Assembly (NCBI GenBank): GCA_945952415.1
Contig: CAMFIF010000025.1
Coordinates: 1 to 50,022 of the forward strand
Source: an uncultured Rhizobium sp.
Lineage (GTDB): Bacteria; Pseudomonadota; Alphaproteobacteria; Rhizobiales; Rhizobiaceae
Direction: 5' to 3'
DNA length: 50,022 nt
Position numbers and translations under genes: made by a program. The notes beneath the pieces are model-generated. The model was not told the DNA's origin. It saw nothing but the letters and a program-made list of their open reading frames with translations, and did not search any database. Of the stretch, positions 19,282-28,829 are shown piece by piece (the stretch's first letter is position 1; each line of letters starts with the position of its first letter).

Positions 19282-20157
19282 TCATGTCCGGCGCTTCTGG
19301 GCGGGATGGAAGAGCTTGCGCATCTGCACCATGGCCATGGGCGTGGAAAGGCTGGACGCGTGGGTTTCCAGCGCCAGTTCGTCGCCGCCGGTCTTGGCGG
19401 TCCGGGCGAGGATCTCGAAAACGGAGGCGGTCGCCAGCTGCAGGGCGCGCTCCTCCTCCATGCCATCGAGAAGTCGCGACAGGAACAGCGCCGCCAGAAG
19501 ATCGCCCAGCCCGTTCGGGGCGTTCTCGACCAGCCGGTTTTCTGCCAGAAGCGCCGTCTTTCCCGAGAGATAGAGATTGCCGGTGCCGCCCGCCATCATC
19601 GGTACGGCCGAGGTAACCAGCATGCGGGACGGCCCGAGCGAGAGGGCGGCATCCATGATGGCCGCATTCGTTTCCAGCGCACTGCCGCACATCCAGGCAA
19701 GTTCATAGCGATTGGGCGTGGCCAGCGACGCGAGCGGGATGAGGTGGTCGCGGATGGCCGCGGCGGTTTCTTCCGCGATATAGAGGCCGCCGAGATCGCC
19801 CATGACGGGATCGCAGGCATAGAAGAGATCGGGCGTGTCGCGCTTCAGCCCTTCCACCAGCCGCGCGATGGAGCGGGCCTGCGCGGCATTGGCGAGATAG
19901 CCGGAAAGAACCGCCCTCACCTCGCCCCGCCAGGGCGCGCGCAGGAGATCGTCGATCGCGCGGTCGAATTCTTCCGGAGAAAATACCATCCGGGTCGAGG
20001 GACCATGGCCCGGGTGCCAGGGCAGGACCACGGTCGGCAGGGCCCAGACCGGATGGCCCAGTGTTTCAAGCGCAAAGACCGAGGCCCGGTTTCCCACCGA
20101 GCCCCTGACGACATGGCTGGAAATGGCGATGACCGCCCCCTTGTCCGCGCTCTTCAT
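19282..20157 (-). CDS. pdxY: PdxY-like pyridoxal kinase
   Basis: This 291-residue member of the ribokinase superfamily most resembles pyridoxal kinases of the PdxY/PdxK group, which phosphorylate pyridoxal in the vitamin B6 salvage pathway. Evidence includes the N-terminus VIAISSHVVRGSVGNRA, the substrate-loop region LPTVVLPWHPGHG, YACDPVMGDLGGLYI, ATPNRYELAWM and the anion-hole/catalytic motif NGLGDLLAALFL with its Asp. I start at the ATG behind GGGGAGAG. A longer frame from 20256 adds 33 residues without similarity. PLP-dependent enzymes occur in the window (the dehydratase at 26.8 kb), but no direct operon link exists. Confidence 0.88.
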   Translation of the reverse strand: MKSADKGAVIAISSHVVRGSVGNRASVFALETLGHPVWALPTVVLPWHPGHGPSTRMVFSPEEFDRAIDDLLRAPWRGEVRAVLSGYLANAAQARSIARLVEGLKRDTPDLFYACDPVMGDLGGLYIAEETAAAIRDHLIPLASLATPNRYELAWMCGSALETNAAIMDAALSLGPSRMLVTSAVPMMAGGTGNLYLSGKTALLAENRLVENAPNGLGDLLAALFLSRLLDGMEEERALQLATASVFEILARTAKTGGDELALETHASSLSTPMAMVQMRKLFHPAQKRRT

Positions 20158-20286
20158 CGTTCTCTCCCCGTGAGAAGCATCGGCCCTGACATGCGTCGAT
20201 TTAGCCACCCAAGTCAACGAGGAAGAAATCGCGAAAAGCGCCCCGGATTTAAACAAAATCTCAAAATCAGGCGCTATTTTTTAAGA

Positions 20287-20351
20287 AGTTCGCGGAAAAA
20301 TGGACTTTACGAGGTAAAAAATCGAAATTTTGGTCAAAAAATGCGCGAACT
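20287..20351 (+). promoter_or_regulatory. AT-rich repeat-bearing region upstream of glutamate dehydrogenase
   Basis: An 8-base inverted repeat, AGTTCGCG (20287-20294) and CGCGAACT (20344-20351), encloses 49 bases of A/T-rich DNA. Inside are two direct repeats, GGTAAAAAATCG (20313-20324) and GGTCAAAAAATGCG (20332-20345), 19 bases apart, close to two helical turns. The block is 75 bases before the start codon. It is a good candidate for promoter and regulator binding, but no protein can be named. Confidence 0.4.
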
Positions 20352-20426
20352 GCCCGCTATGGTTCGAACATTGGCGTGATTCTGAAAAACCATGCCCCGA
20401 CAGATTCCCGGTTAGGAGGAGACCCC

Positions 20427-23400
20427 ATGGGAGCCCGCAATCATCCGAAACGTGACAAGCTGGTCGAGAATGCCCGCAAGATCGCGCAAGCCTCGGAAAG
20501 CCGTCATCTGGATCCCGGCATCCTCTTCGGCCATGCGAGCAATGACGATCTTGAAGCCTTCGGCGCCGAGATGCTTGCGGAAGCGGCCCGCCATGCGGCA
20601 AGCGAGATCGACCAGTGGACGGGCGACGAGGCGCGGGTCACGATCGCGCCCGTGGAAAAAGTGGAGCCCGAGGGAATTCCGGTTTCGGTCCTCAGCGTCA
20701 CCGATCGCAACATGCCCTTCCTCTACGATTCCGTCATGGGCGAGGTGACCTCTACCCATCGCGACATTTTCCTTGCGGTCCACCCGATCGTGGTCAAGGC
20801 CGAGGATGGAACCCTGACCGCCTTCGATCCGGACAGGGATGGCGACAAGAGCCGCGCCATCAGTCATATCCAGCTGCATCTCGCACCGGTCACCCCGGCC
20901 CAGGCAGGTGAGCTGGTGAAGCGCGTGGAAATGGTGCTCCAGCAGGTGCACAATGCCATTGCCGACTGGAAGCCCATGCTTTCGCTGCTCGATTCCGCGA
21001 TGGACGAGCTGAAAACCCACCAGCCCGGCCGACGCAAGGCCGAGCGGGACGAGACGCTTGCCTTCCTCGAATGGCTGCGGCGCGACAATTTCACCTTCCT
21101 CGGCATGCGCGAATACATCTATTCCGGCAAGGGTGCCAAGGCCAAGGTGGAGCGGGGCAAGGGCCGGGGCCTCGGCATTCTCTCCGATCCCGACGTTCTC
21201 GTGCTCCGCCAGGGCAAGGATGCGGTGACCACCACGCCCGAAATCCTGGAATTCCTTCAGGGGCCGGAATTCATCATCGTCACCAAGGCGAATGTTAAAT
21301 CCGTCGTCCACCGCCGGGCCTATATGGACTATGTCGGCATCAAGCGTTTCGACGAGGCGGGCAATGTGATCGGCGAGCTCCGGGTCGTCGGTCTCTTCAC
21401 CTCCACCGCCTATACGGGTTCTGCCGCGCAGATCCCGCTGCTGCGGCGAAAGGTGGAGAAGGTGATCGACCATTTCGGCTTCGATCCCGCCAGCCATTCC
21501 GGCCGCCTGCTTGCCAATACACTGGAATCCTATCCCCGTGACGATCTGTTCCAGATCGAACCGGGCCTGCTGGCCGGCTTCTGCGAGCAGATCAACGACC
21601 TTTCAGACCGGCCGCGGGTGCGCGTTCTCCCCCGCATCGACCGGTTCGACCGCTTCGTTTCCGTGCTCGTCTATGTGCCGCGCGAGGAGTATAATTCGGC
21701 GGTGCGCGAGCGCATCGGCCAGTATCTGAAGACCATCTACGATGGCCGCGTCTCTGCCTATTATCCGGCTTTCCCGGAGGGGGGCGTGGCGCGCGTGCAT
21801 TTCATCATCGGCCGCAGCGGGGGCAAGACGCCCCGCATCCCGCAGGGTCGTCTGGAGCAGGCGATCCGCGAGATCACCGCCCGCTGGACCGAGCGTTTCG
21901 AAGCGCTGGCTGGCGAGGATGCGCCGCGAATTTCCGTCAGCCAGGCCTTCGAGGAGGCCTTCACGCCGGAAGAAACGGTCGCCGATCTCGACCATATCAT
22001 GGCCTGCTTCCGGGGCGCGCCCGTCAGTATCGCCTTCAAGCCGCGGACCGACAATCCGAAGCTCCTGTCGCTCCGGCTCTTCCATGCCAAGACCGACCTG
22101 GCGCTCTCGCGCCGCGTGCCGCTGCTCGAGCATCTGGGCTTCAACGTCATCAGCGAGCGCACCTTCGACATCGAATGCGAAGGCGTCGATGGCGCGGAAG
22201 GCCGCGTCGTGCTGCATGTGATGGAACTGGAACCGAAGACCGGCGAGCCCGTGGATCTCGAAAAGCATGGGGCGGCCCTCACCGAAGCCTTCCTCGATGC
22301 CTTCCATGGCCGGATCGACAATGACACGTTCAACCGCCTCGTGCTGCTGGCGGGCCTGACGGCCCGCGAAACCATGGTGCTGCGGGCGCTCGCCCGCTAT
22401 CTGCGCCAGGCAGGCATTGCCTATTCACAGGATTACATCGCCGAGACGCTGGCGAAATATCCGGCCATTGCAGCCGCCACCTTCCGGCTTTTCCATGACC
22501 GGCTGGATCCAAAACTGTCGGACAAGAATCGGGCGAAGCGCGCCGCAGAACATCTGGAGGAGATCGAAACGGCCCTTTCCGCCGTTCCGAGCCTCGACGA
22601 GGACCGGATTCTCCGCCGTTATGTGAACCTCATCCAGGCCACGCTGAGGACGAACTATTTCCAGCGCCGGGCCGATGGCACGCCGAACCCGATGCTTGCC
22701 TTCAAGCTCGATCCGCATCTGCTTGACGGCTTGCCCGAACCCCGCCCCTTCCGCGAAATCTTCGTCTATGGCGTGGAGGTGGAAGGCGTCCACCTGCGCT
22801 TCGGCAAGGTCGCCCGCGGCGGCCTGCGCTGGTCGGACCGTGCGCAGGATTACCGCACCGAAGTGCTCGGCCTCGTGAAGGCGCAGCAGGTGAAGAATTC
22901 GGTGATCGTGCCTGTCGGGGCCAAGGGTGGCTTCTTCCCCAAGCAGCTGCCGGCAGGCGGCAGCCGCGACGAGATCTTCGCCGCCGGTACCAATGCCTAC
23001 AAGACCTATATCCGTACCCTTCTGTCGATCACTGACAATATCGAGGGACAGGATGTCGTACCGCCGAAGAACACGGTGCGGCTTGACGGGGACGATCCCT
23101 ATTTCGTCGTCGCCGCCGACAAGGGCACGGCCACCTTCTCCGATACGGCCAATGCACTTGCCCAGGAAGCCGGCTTCTGGCTGGACGATGCCTTTGCCTC
23201 GGGCGGCTCGGCTGGCTATGACCACAAGAAGATGGGCATTACGGCGCGCGGCGCCTGGGAGGCGGTGAAACGCCATTTCCGAGAAATGGACATCGACATC
23301 CAGACCACGCCCTTCACGGTCGCCGGCGTCGGCGACATGTCGGGCGACGTCTTTGGCAATGGCATGCTCCTCTCCCCGAAGATCCGGCTCATTGCCGCCT

Positions 23401-25202
23401 TCGACCATCGCGACATCTTCATCGACCCCGATCCGGACATGGCCCGCACCTTTGCGGAGCGCCAGCGCCTGTTCAATCTGCCGCGTTCCAGCTGGCAGGA
23501 TTTCAATCGGAATGTGCTTTCCAAGGGGGCTATGATCGTTTCCCGGGCAGAGAAATCCGTGAAACTCACCAACGAGGCTGCCGCCGCGATCGGCCTCGAG
23601 AAGAGTGTCGCCACACCCTTCGAGATCATGACCGCGATCCTGAAGAGCCGTGTGGACCTGCTCTGGTTCGGGGGCATCGGCACCTATATCAAGGGGCCGG
23701 GCGAAACGGATGCGGAAGTGGGTGATCGCGCCAATGACCCGATCCGCATTCTCGGAACCGAGGTGCGGGCGAAGGTGATTGGCGAGGGTGCCAATCTCGG
23801 GGTCACCCAGAAGGGCCGTATCGCTTACAGCCTGTCAGGCGGACGATGCAATTCGGATGCGATCGACAATTCGGCGGGCGTCAATTCCTCGGACGTGGAG
23901 GTGAATATCAAGATCGCGCTCGCGTCTGCCATGCGCGACGAACGCCTGAGCCGGCCGAAGCGCAACCAGCTGCTTGCTTCCATGACGGATGAGGTGGCAA
24001 GCCTCGTACTGCGCAACAACTATCTGCAGTCGCTCGCAATTTCGCTGACTGCCCGAAAGGGCACCGCCAATGGCCGCGAGCTCGGCCGTTTCATGGATGT
24101 GCTGGAAGCGGCGGGCCAGCTGAACCGCAAGGTGGAAGTATTGCCCGACGATGCCACTTTTGCCGAGCGCTATGCGGCCCGAAAGCCGCTCACGCGCCCG
24201 GAAATCGGTGTGCTTCTGTCCTATGCCAAGCTCGTCCTCTTCGACCAGCTGATCGCCAGCGACCTGCCCGACGAGCCGGTCTTCAATCCCATCCTGACCC
24301 GCTATTTCCCGGCGAAGATGCAGAAGACCTATGCGAAGGACATTGCCGGCCACCGGCTCCGCCGGGAAATCATCGCCACGGTTCTCGCCAATGAGGTGAT
24401 CAACCGGGGTGGCCCGGGCTTTGTGGTCAATCTGGCGGAAAATGCCGGCGTCGCGCCCACGGAAGTGGTGCGGGCCGCGATGCTCGCCCGGGAAGGTTTC
24501 GACTTTGCCCGGCTGTGGAACGAGGCGGACAAGCTGGACGGCCAGGTTTCCGGCGAGGCGCAGAACAGCTTCTATGCGGAAATCGGCGCGGTCTTTGCCG
24601 ACCTCACCCGTCTTCTCGTGAAAAGCGGCACGGCGGGCCAGTCGATGCAGGATGCAAGCCAGAAGCTCGCCCAGGCCGTGAAGACGCTGAAGCCCAGCCT
24701 GCGCACCATCATGCCCGCCGATCTTGCGGGGGAAATCAGCGAAACGGAAGCCGGATTCGTTTCCGCGGGCATCCCGCCGCAGCTTGCGGCCGAGGTGGCG
24801 GAATTGCGCGCCCTTCTCATCATTCCCGAGATCATGCAGATTTGCGAGAGGACGGGCGACAGCCTTACCCGGGCTTCCGAGATCTACATGTCGGCATCGC
24901 AGCGCTTCCATGTGGGTCGCCTCCTTTCGGCGGCCGCCCATGTGACGGCGGCAGATGCCTATGAGGGCATGGCTCTCACCCGGGCACGCGACCAGATCGC
25001 GGCTGCCCGCCAGCAGATCGTCATCGGAGCGCTCACCCATCACCGCAGGGACAAGGCCCCGCTCGATGCCTGGCTGCAATCGGATACGGCCCGGACTGCC
25101 CGGCTGTCGGCCGAACTGAAGGCGGTGAGCGACAGCGGTGAGCCGACGGTTGCCAAGTTGACTGTGGCGGCTGGCCTTCTGGCTGACCTTGCCTTGGTCT
25201 GA
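20427..25202 (+). CDS. NAD-specific glutamate dehydrogenase, large (about 180 kDa) type
   Basis: The 1591-residue protein has the size and sequence of the L-180 class of NAD-dependent glutamate dehydrogenase, which oxidatively deaminates glutamate to 2-oxoglutarate and ammonia and usually works in glutamate catabolism. A long N-terminal region (residues 1 to about 700, with ACT-like regulatory segments) precedes the catalytic core. The core shows KVARGGLRWSDRAQDYRTEV (near 803), the substrate-binding lysine region VPVGAKGGFFPKQLP (near 830), GVGDMSGDVFGNGM (near 970) and a nucleotide-binding part with NSAGVNSSDVEVNIKI (near 1150). The C-terminal 350 residues are helical. Start: ATG behind TAGGAGGA (20413-20420). 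A perfect hairpin follows the stop. Confidence 0.96.
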   Translation: MGARNHPKRDKLVENARKIAQASESRHLDPGILFGHASNDDLEAFGAEMLAEAARHAASEIDQWTGDEARVTIAPVEKVEPEGIPVSVLSVTDRNMPFLYDSVMGEVTSTHRDIFLAVHPIVVKAEDGTLTAFDPDRDGDKSRAISHIQLHLAPVTPAQAGELVKRVEMVLQQVHNAIADWKPMLSLLDSAMDELKTHQPGRRKAERDETLAFLEWLRRDNFTFLGMREYIYSGKGAKAKVERGKGRGLGILSDPDVLVLRQGKDAVTTTPEILEFLQGPEFIIVTKANVKSVVHRRAYMDYVGIKRFDEAGNVIGELRVVGLFTSTAYTGSAAQIPLLRRKVEKVIDHFGFDPASHSGRLLANTLESYPRDDLFQIEPGLLAGFCEQINDLSDRPRVRVLPRIDRFDRFVSVLVYVPREEYNSAVRERIGQYLKTIYDGRVSAYYPAFPEGGVARVHFIIGRSGGKTPRIPQGRLEQAIREITARWTERFEALAGEDAPRISVSQAFEEAFTPEETVADLDHIMACFRGAPVSIAFKPRTDNPKLLSLRLFHAKTDLALSRRVPLLEHLGFNVISERTFDIECEGVDGAEGRVVLHVMELEPKTGEPVDLEKHGAALTEAFLDAFHGRIDNDTFNRLVLLAGLTARETMVLRALARYLRQAGIAYSQDYIAETLAKYPAIAAATFRLFHDRLDPKLSDKNRAKRAAEHLEEIETALSAVPSLDEDRILRRYVNLIQATLRTNYFQRRADGTPNPMLAFKLDPHLLDGLPEPRPFREIFVYGVEVEGVHLRFGKVARGGLRWSDRAQDYRTEVLGLVKAQQVKNSVIVPVGAKGGFFPKQLPAGGSRDEIFAAGTNAYKTYIRTLLSITDNIEGQDVVPPKNTVRLDGDDPYFVVAADKGTATFSDTANALAQEAGFWLDDAFASGGSAGYDHKKMGITARGAWEAVKRHFREMDIDIQTTPFTVAGVGDMSGDVFGNGMLLSPKIRLIAAFDHRDIFIDPDPDMARTFAERQRLFNLPRSSWQDFNRNVLSKGAMIVSRAEKSVKLTNEAAAAIGLEKSVATPFEIMTAILKSRVDLLWFGGIGTYIKGPGETDAEVGDRANDPIRILGTEVRAKVIGEGANLGVTQKGRIAYSLSGGRCNSDAIDNSAGVNSSDVEVNIKIALASAMRDERLSRPKRNQLLASMTDEVASLVLRNNYLQSLAISLTARKGTANGRELGRFMDVLEAAGQLNRKVEVLPDDATFAERYAARKPLTRPEIGVLLSYAKLVLFDQLIASDLPDEPVFNPILTRYFPAKMQKTYAKDIAGHRLRREIIATVLANEVINRGGPGFVVNLAENAGVAPTEVVRAAMLAREGFDFARLWNEADKLDGQVSGEAQNSFYAEIGAVFADLTRLLVKSGTAGQSMQDASQKLAQAVKTLKPSLRTIMPADLAGEISETEAGFVSAGIPPQLAAEVAELRALLIIPEIMQICERTGDSLTRASEIYMSASQRFHVGRLLSAAAHVTAADAYEGMALTRARDQIAAARQQIVIGALTHHRRDKAPLDAWLQSDTARTARLSAELKAVSDSGEPTVAKLTVAAGLLADLALV

Positions 25203-25218
25203 ACGAAATGACACAGTC

Positions 25219-25250
25219 CCCCGCATCGGATCGGGATGCGGGGGCTTGTA
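25219..25250 (+). terminator. terminator of glutamate dehydrogenase
   Basis: CCCCCGCATC (25219-25228) pairs perfectly over 10 bases with GATGCGGGGG (25236-25245) around a 7-base loop, 17 bases after the stop. The following CTTGT is only a weak T-tract. Confidence 0.65.
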
Positions 25251-25271
25251 GTGACTGTCGGGGCGGTTGAA

Positions 25272-26642
25272 ATGGAGACACGGGGCCACGTGCCCCGGCG
25301 GGGTATTTGGGGCTGGATGCTGTTCGACTGGGCAGCCCAGCCCTTTTTCACGGTGGTCACCACCTTCATCTTCGGGCCCTATTTCGTGGCGCGGCTGACG
25401 ACGGACCCGGTCAGCGCCCAGGCGATGTGGAGCAACATGGCGACGATCTCCTCGGTGATCATTGCAATCTTCTCTCCGATCCTCGGCTCGATCGCCGACC
25501 AGTCCGGTGCCCGGAAACCCTGGATTGCGGGTTTCGCCCTGATCAAGATCCTGAGCCTTTGCGCGCTCTGGTGGGCTGCCCCGGGTTCGCCTCTCATCGT
25601 GCCTGTCGTCGCCATGATCCTGGCCTCGATCGCGGCGGAATTTTCAATCGTCTTCAATGATTCCATGATGCCGCGCCTGGTCCCCAAGGACGAAGTGGGA
25701 CGCCTTTCCAACATTGCCTGGGGTCTCGGCTATCTGGGCGGCATGATCGTCCTCATATTCGTCGTCGGCTTTCTGGCGGGCAGCCCGAACAGCGGCAAGA
25801 CGCTGCTGGGGGGAGATCCGCTCTTCGGTCTCGATCCGAAGACGGGCGAGGATGCACGCATTACCGGCCCACTTTCTGCGGGCTGGTATCTGCTCTTCAT
25901 CCTGCCCATGTTCTTCTTTACCCCCGATGCCAAAAAAGGCCTGCCCATGGGCAAGGCGGTGGCGAACGGTCTTCACGAGCTCAGGAATACCCTCGCCGAA
26001 CTCCGTCACCGACCGGGTATCCTGCGCTTTCTCGTCGCCCGCATGCTCTACCAGGATGGTGTCAACGGCCTGCTGATCCTCGGGGGAACCTTTGCCGCGG
26101 GCATGTTCGGCTGGGCCATCATGGAGATCGGCCTCTACGGGATCATGCTGAATGTGGTCGCGATTTTCGGTAACCTGATGGCTGGCTGGGTGGATGCCCG
26201 CGCCGGCTCGAAGCGGGTGGTGATGATCTGCCTTGCCCTGCTTCTCATCGCAACGCTTGGCGTCGTTTCCACCGGGCCTGGCTATACGCTCTTCGGCCTT
26301 CTGCCCCTTTCCATGACCGATAGCGGCGGCATATTCGGGACGGCGGCCGAGAAAGCCTATATTTTCTATGGATTGATGATCGGTCTTGCCTTCGGTCCGG
26401 TCCAGGCTTCGTCCCGCTCCTATCTCGCCCGCAGCGTGACGCTTGACGAGGCGGGGCGCTATTTCGGCATTTATGCGCTGTCCGGCCGGGCGACCAGCTT
26501 CATGGCGACCCTTGCCTTCTCTTTGGTGACCTATTGGAGCGGTTCTGCCCGTTTCGGCATGGCCACCCTGCTCTTCTTCCTCGTCTCCGGCTTCCTGCTG
26601 CTCGCCGCCACGCCTTATCCGGCCGCCGCGGCGGAAGAATAG
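25272..26642 (+). CDS. MFS permease of the UMF1 type
   Basis: This 456-residue protein has about twelve hydrophobic segments and resembles the UMF1 group of MFS permeases (Atg22-like), seen in the N-terminus RGIWGWMLFDWAAQPFFTVV, the loop IADQSGARKPWIAGF, FNDSMMPRLVPKDEVGRLSN and the C-terminal FGPVQASSRSYLARSV. A 60-residue hydrophilic stretch at about 170-215 separates two hydrophobic parts. Vacuolar Atg22 exports amino acids, but bacterial substrates are not known. The start at 25272 is chosen because an earlier in-frame ATG (25236) lies inside the terminator hairpin. The ribosome-binding site is weak. It follows glutamate dehydrogenase by 69 bases on the same strand. Confidence 0.88.
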   Translation: METRGHVPRRGIWGWMLFDWAAQPFFTVVTTFIFGPYFVARLTTDPVSAQAMWSNMATISSVIIAIFSPILGSIADQSGARKPWIAGFALIKILSLCALWWAAPGSPLIVPVVAMILASIAAEFSIVFNDSMMPRLVPKDEVGRLSNIAWGLGYLGGMIVLIFVVGFLAGSPNSGKTLLGGDPLFGLDPKTGEDARITGPLSAGWYLLFILPMFFFTPDAKKGLPMGKAVANGLHELRNTLAELRHRPGILRFLVARMLYQDGVNGLLILGGTFAAGMFGWAIMEIGLYGIMLNVVAIFGNLMAGWVDARAGSKRVVMICLALLLIATLGVVSTGPGYTLFGLLPLSMTDSGGIFGTAAEKAYIFYGLMIGLAFGPVQASSRSYLARSVTLDEAGRYFGIYALSGRATSFMATLAFSLVTYWSGSARFGMATLLFFLVSGFLLLAATPYPAAAAEE

Positions 26643-26757
26643 GCGTTCCACACCGCTTGGACCCCGCGTTGCGATCTTCCTGAAGGGAATACGGGTCGCG
26701 GTTGACCTTGGCTTCGTCGGCGCGCAAGAAGGCGGGCGAGGACGCGAGGAGAACAGC

Positions 26758-27681
26758 ATGGCCCTGCATTTGGAAACACCCCTTCTGGAAACGTCGCCGG
26801 CCTATTCGGCAAGCGGGCGGCCCCTGCTTCTCAAGATGGAGGCGCTGCAGCCATCGGGCAGCTTCAAGCTCCGGGGTATCGGACGGCTCTGCGAAGCGGA
26901 GGTGGCGGCAGGCGCGCGGGCAATCTACTGCGCTTCGGGCGGCAATGCCGGCATTGCGGCGGCCCATGCGGGGCGGGCGCTCGGCGTTCCCGTGACCATC
27001 GTTGTGCCGGAAACGACCGGTGCCGATGTGCGCGCGCGGATCGAGGCCGTCGGCGCGAGGGTTCAGGTCCATGGCCGGGTTTTCGATGAGGCGGATCATT
27101 TTGCCCGGCAGGCGGCGGCAGACGAAGGGGCGGCCTACGTGCATCCCTTCGACCATCCCCTGCTCTGGGAAGGCCATGCCAGCATGATTGACGAGGTCGT
27201 TCGGACGGGGCGGCGCTTCGACTGCGTGGTAGCGAGCGTGGGCGGTGGCGGGCTGATGTCGGGGGTGATCGAGGGGCTGCGACGGAACGGTCTTTCCGAA
27301 GTGCCGGTGCTTGCGGTGGAAACGGATGGGGCGGCCTGCCTTGCTGCCAGCCTGAAGGCCGGTCAACCCGTGGCGCTCGACCATGTTTCCACCATTGCCA
27401 CATCGCTCGCCTCCCGCCGGGTGGCGGACCGGGCCTTTTCCGATGCCCTAACCCATCCCGTCGTCAGCCTGACGGTAACGGACGGGGATGCGGTGGACGC
27501 GCTCCTGAAATTTGCCGATGCTTTCCGCGTGCTCGTCGAGCCGGCCTGCGGGGCGGCGCTGAGTGTTGCCGATGTTCATGCGGAGCGGCTTTCCCGCTTC
27601 GAGAACCCGTTGATCGTCGTGTGCGGCGGGATTGCCGTTTCGCTGGACAAGATCCGCGCCTGGCGGGATCAGGGCGCCTGA
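26758..27681 (+). CDS. PLP-dependent serine/threonine dehydratase
   Basis: This 307-residue fold-type II PLP enzyme is most like short L-serine/L-threonine dehydratases, which give pyruvate or 2-oxobutyrate plus ammonia. The PLP lysine is in PSGSFKLRGIG (about residues 37-47). The substrate loop is CASGGNAGIAAAHAG, with CASGG in place of the SSGN of biosynthetic threonine dehydratases; the phosphate-binding loop is SVGGGGLMSG (about 160-169). No C-terminal ACT regulatory domain is present, so it is unlikely to be the isoleucine-feedback-controlled IlvA. The CASGG motif points to a catabolic serine dehydratase. The ATG follows GAGGACGCGAGGAGAAC. Confidence 0.88.
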   Translation: MALHLETPLLETSPAYSASGRPLLLKMEALQPSGSFKLRGIGRLCEAEVAAGARAIYCASGGNAGIAAAHAGRALGVPVTIVVPETTGADVRARIEAVGARVQVHGRVFDEADHFARQAAADEGAAYVHPFDHPLLWEGHASMIDEVVRTGRRFDCVVASVGGGGLMSGVIEGLRRNGLSEVPVLAVETDGAACLAASLKAGQPVALDHVSTIATSLASRRVADRAFSDALTHPVVSLTVTDGDAVDALLKFADAFRVLVEPACGAALSVADVHAERLSRFENPLIVVCGGIAVSLDKIRAWRDQGA

Positions 27682-27696
27682 CCGGCCGCAGACAGG

Positions 27697-27727
27697 AAAA
27701 AGCCCGCGGCGGAGGTCCATCGCGGGC
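27697..27727 (-). terminator. terminator of leuD
   Basis: GCCCGCG (27702-27708) pairs with CGCGGGC (27721-27727). On the minus strand the hairpin is followed by CTTTTTCC. It sits in the gap between convergent dehydratase and leuD genes. Confidence 0.7.
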
Positions 27728-27753
27728 GATCCATATCAAACTATGAAATAGGC

Positions 27754-28359
27754 TCAGGCCCAGGGATGGGACGTGGCATTGGCTTTTTCGAAGCGGTCGA
27801 TGGCGATGCCCTTTTCCAGCGTCAGGCCAATATCGTCGAGGCCGTTAAGCAGGCAGTGGCGCTTGAAGGCATCGATCTCGAAGGAGATGCGGCCGCCATC
27901 GGGGCCGGTGATTTCCTGGGATTCCAGATCCACCGTCAGCACTGCGTTCGAGCCGCGCTCGGCATCATCCAGCAGCTTGGCGAGGTTTTCCGGGCTGACG
28001 ACGATCGGCAGAATGCCGTTCTTGAAGCAGTTATTGTAGAAGATGTCAGCAAAGGACGTGGAGATCACGCAGCGGATGCCGAAATCGAGCAGCGCCCAGG
28101 GCGCATGCTCACGCGAGGAGCCGCAGCCGAAATTGTCGCCGGCCACCAGGATCTGCGCATTGCGGTAGGCGGGCTTGTTCAGCACGAAATCCGGGTTTTC
28201 CGAACCGTCTTCCTTGTAACGGGCTTCTGCGAAAAGGCCCTTGCCCAGGCCGGTGCGCTTGATCGTCTTCAGGTAATCCTTCGGGATGATCATGTCGGTG
28301 TCGATATTGACCACCGGAAGGGGTGCGGCAACGCCGGTGAGCTTGACGAACTTGTCCAT
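27754..28359 (-). CDS. leuD: 3-isopropylmalate dehydratase small subunit
   Basis: This 201-residue subunit pairs with LeuC to isomerise 2-isopropylmalate to 3-isopropylmalate in leucine synthesis. It corresponds to the swivel domain of aconitases, with [16 protein letters not shown] near residues 18-33 and the conserved [17 protein letters not shown] near 74-90. The length is normal. leuC is not in this window and leuB is 16 kb away, so the three leucine genes are dispersed. The gene ends at its own terminator. Confidence 0.96.
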   Translation of the reverse strand: MDKFVKLTGVAAPLPVVNIDTDMIIPKDYLKTIKRTGLGKGLFAEARYKEDGSENPDFVLNKPAYRNAQILVAGDNFGCGSSREHAPWALLDFGIRCVISTSFADIFYNNCFKNGILPIVVSPENLAKLLDDAERGSNAVLTVDLESQEITGPDGGRISFEIDAFKRHCLLNGLDDIGLTLEKGIAIDRFEKANATSHPWA

Positions 28360-28479
28360 GGATCTTGGCCTTCACGCGTTTCGAGAATTTCCTTGGGCCA
28401 TAGAGGAAATCGGCGGAAATTTGAAGGAGAATCTTCGCGCCTTCTCCCGAAAAGACGGGTGGCGAAAGCCCGGCTCGCC

Positions 28480-28716
28480 TTACATGTCGATGATGGTGCC
28501 GCGTCCGTCGTTCCAGATGCGCGTGACCTGTTCGCCGGGGCGGCGCATTTCGGCCTTGGCATGCACCGGCTTCTGCTGCGGCATCATCGCCCGCGCGGCC
28601 ATGGTGAGGGAAAGGATGGCCGCAAGGACCAGCCCGAAGGACAGCGTCACGAAGCCGAGAAAGCCGAGGACGACCACGCTGCCGGCAGCAAAGAGAAGAG
28701 AGAGGAGACCGTGCAT
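28480..28716 (-). CDS. small membrane protein, hypothetical
   Basis: This 78-residue protein begins with one or two strongly hydrophobic segments (residues about 4-23 and 25-41) and ends in a hydrophilic tail with KAEMRRPGEQVTRIWNDGRG. A GAAAGGG lies upstream of the ATG. I do not recognise a named family. The hydrophobicity pattern and the ribosome-binding site support a real gene. The stop is about 120 bases ahead of leuD on the same strand, so cotranscription with leuD is possible. The other strand is also open across this stretch but shows no recognisable product. Confidence 0.6.
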   Translation of the reverse strand: MHGLLSLLFAAGSVVVLGFLGFVTLSFGLVLAAILSLTMAARAMMPQQKPVHAKAEMRRPGEQVTRIWNDGRGTIIDM

Positions 28717-28829
28717 GACAAAACCCTTTCGATAAACATCATATGGCCCCGGCCCGGCTTGCCTGCAAGGGGGTTAAACCTCATCAAGGCATGGCTTGCG
28801 CGGCTCGCCAAAGCTTGGCAAAACGGGCC

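Noticed and set aside
23835..25289. 484-codon open frame opposite glutamate dehydrogenase
   Set aside because: Antisense shadow without domains or ribosome-binding site.
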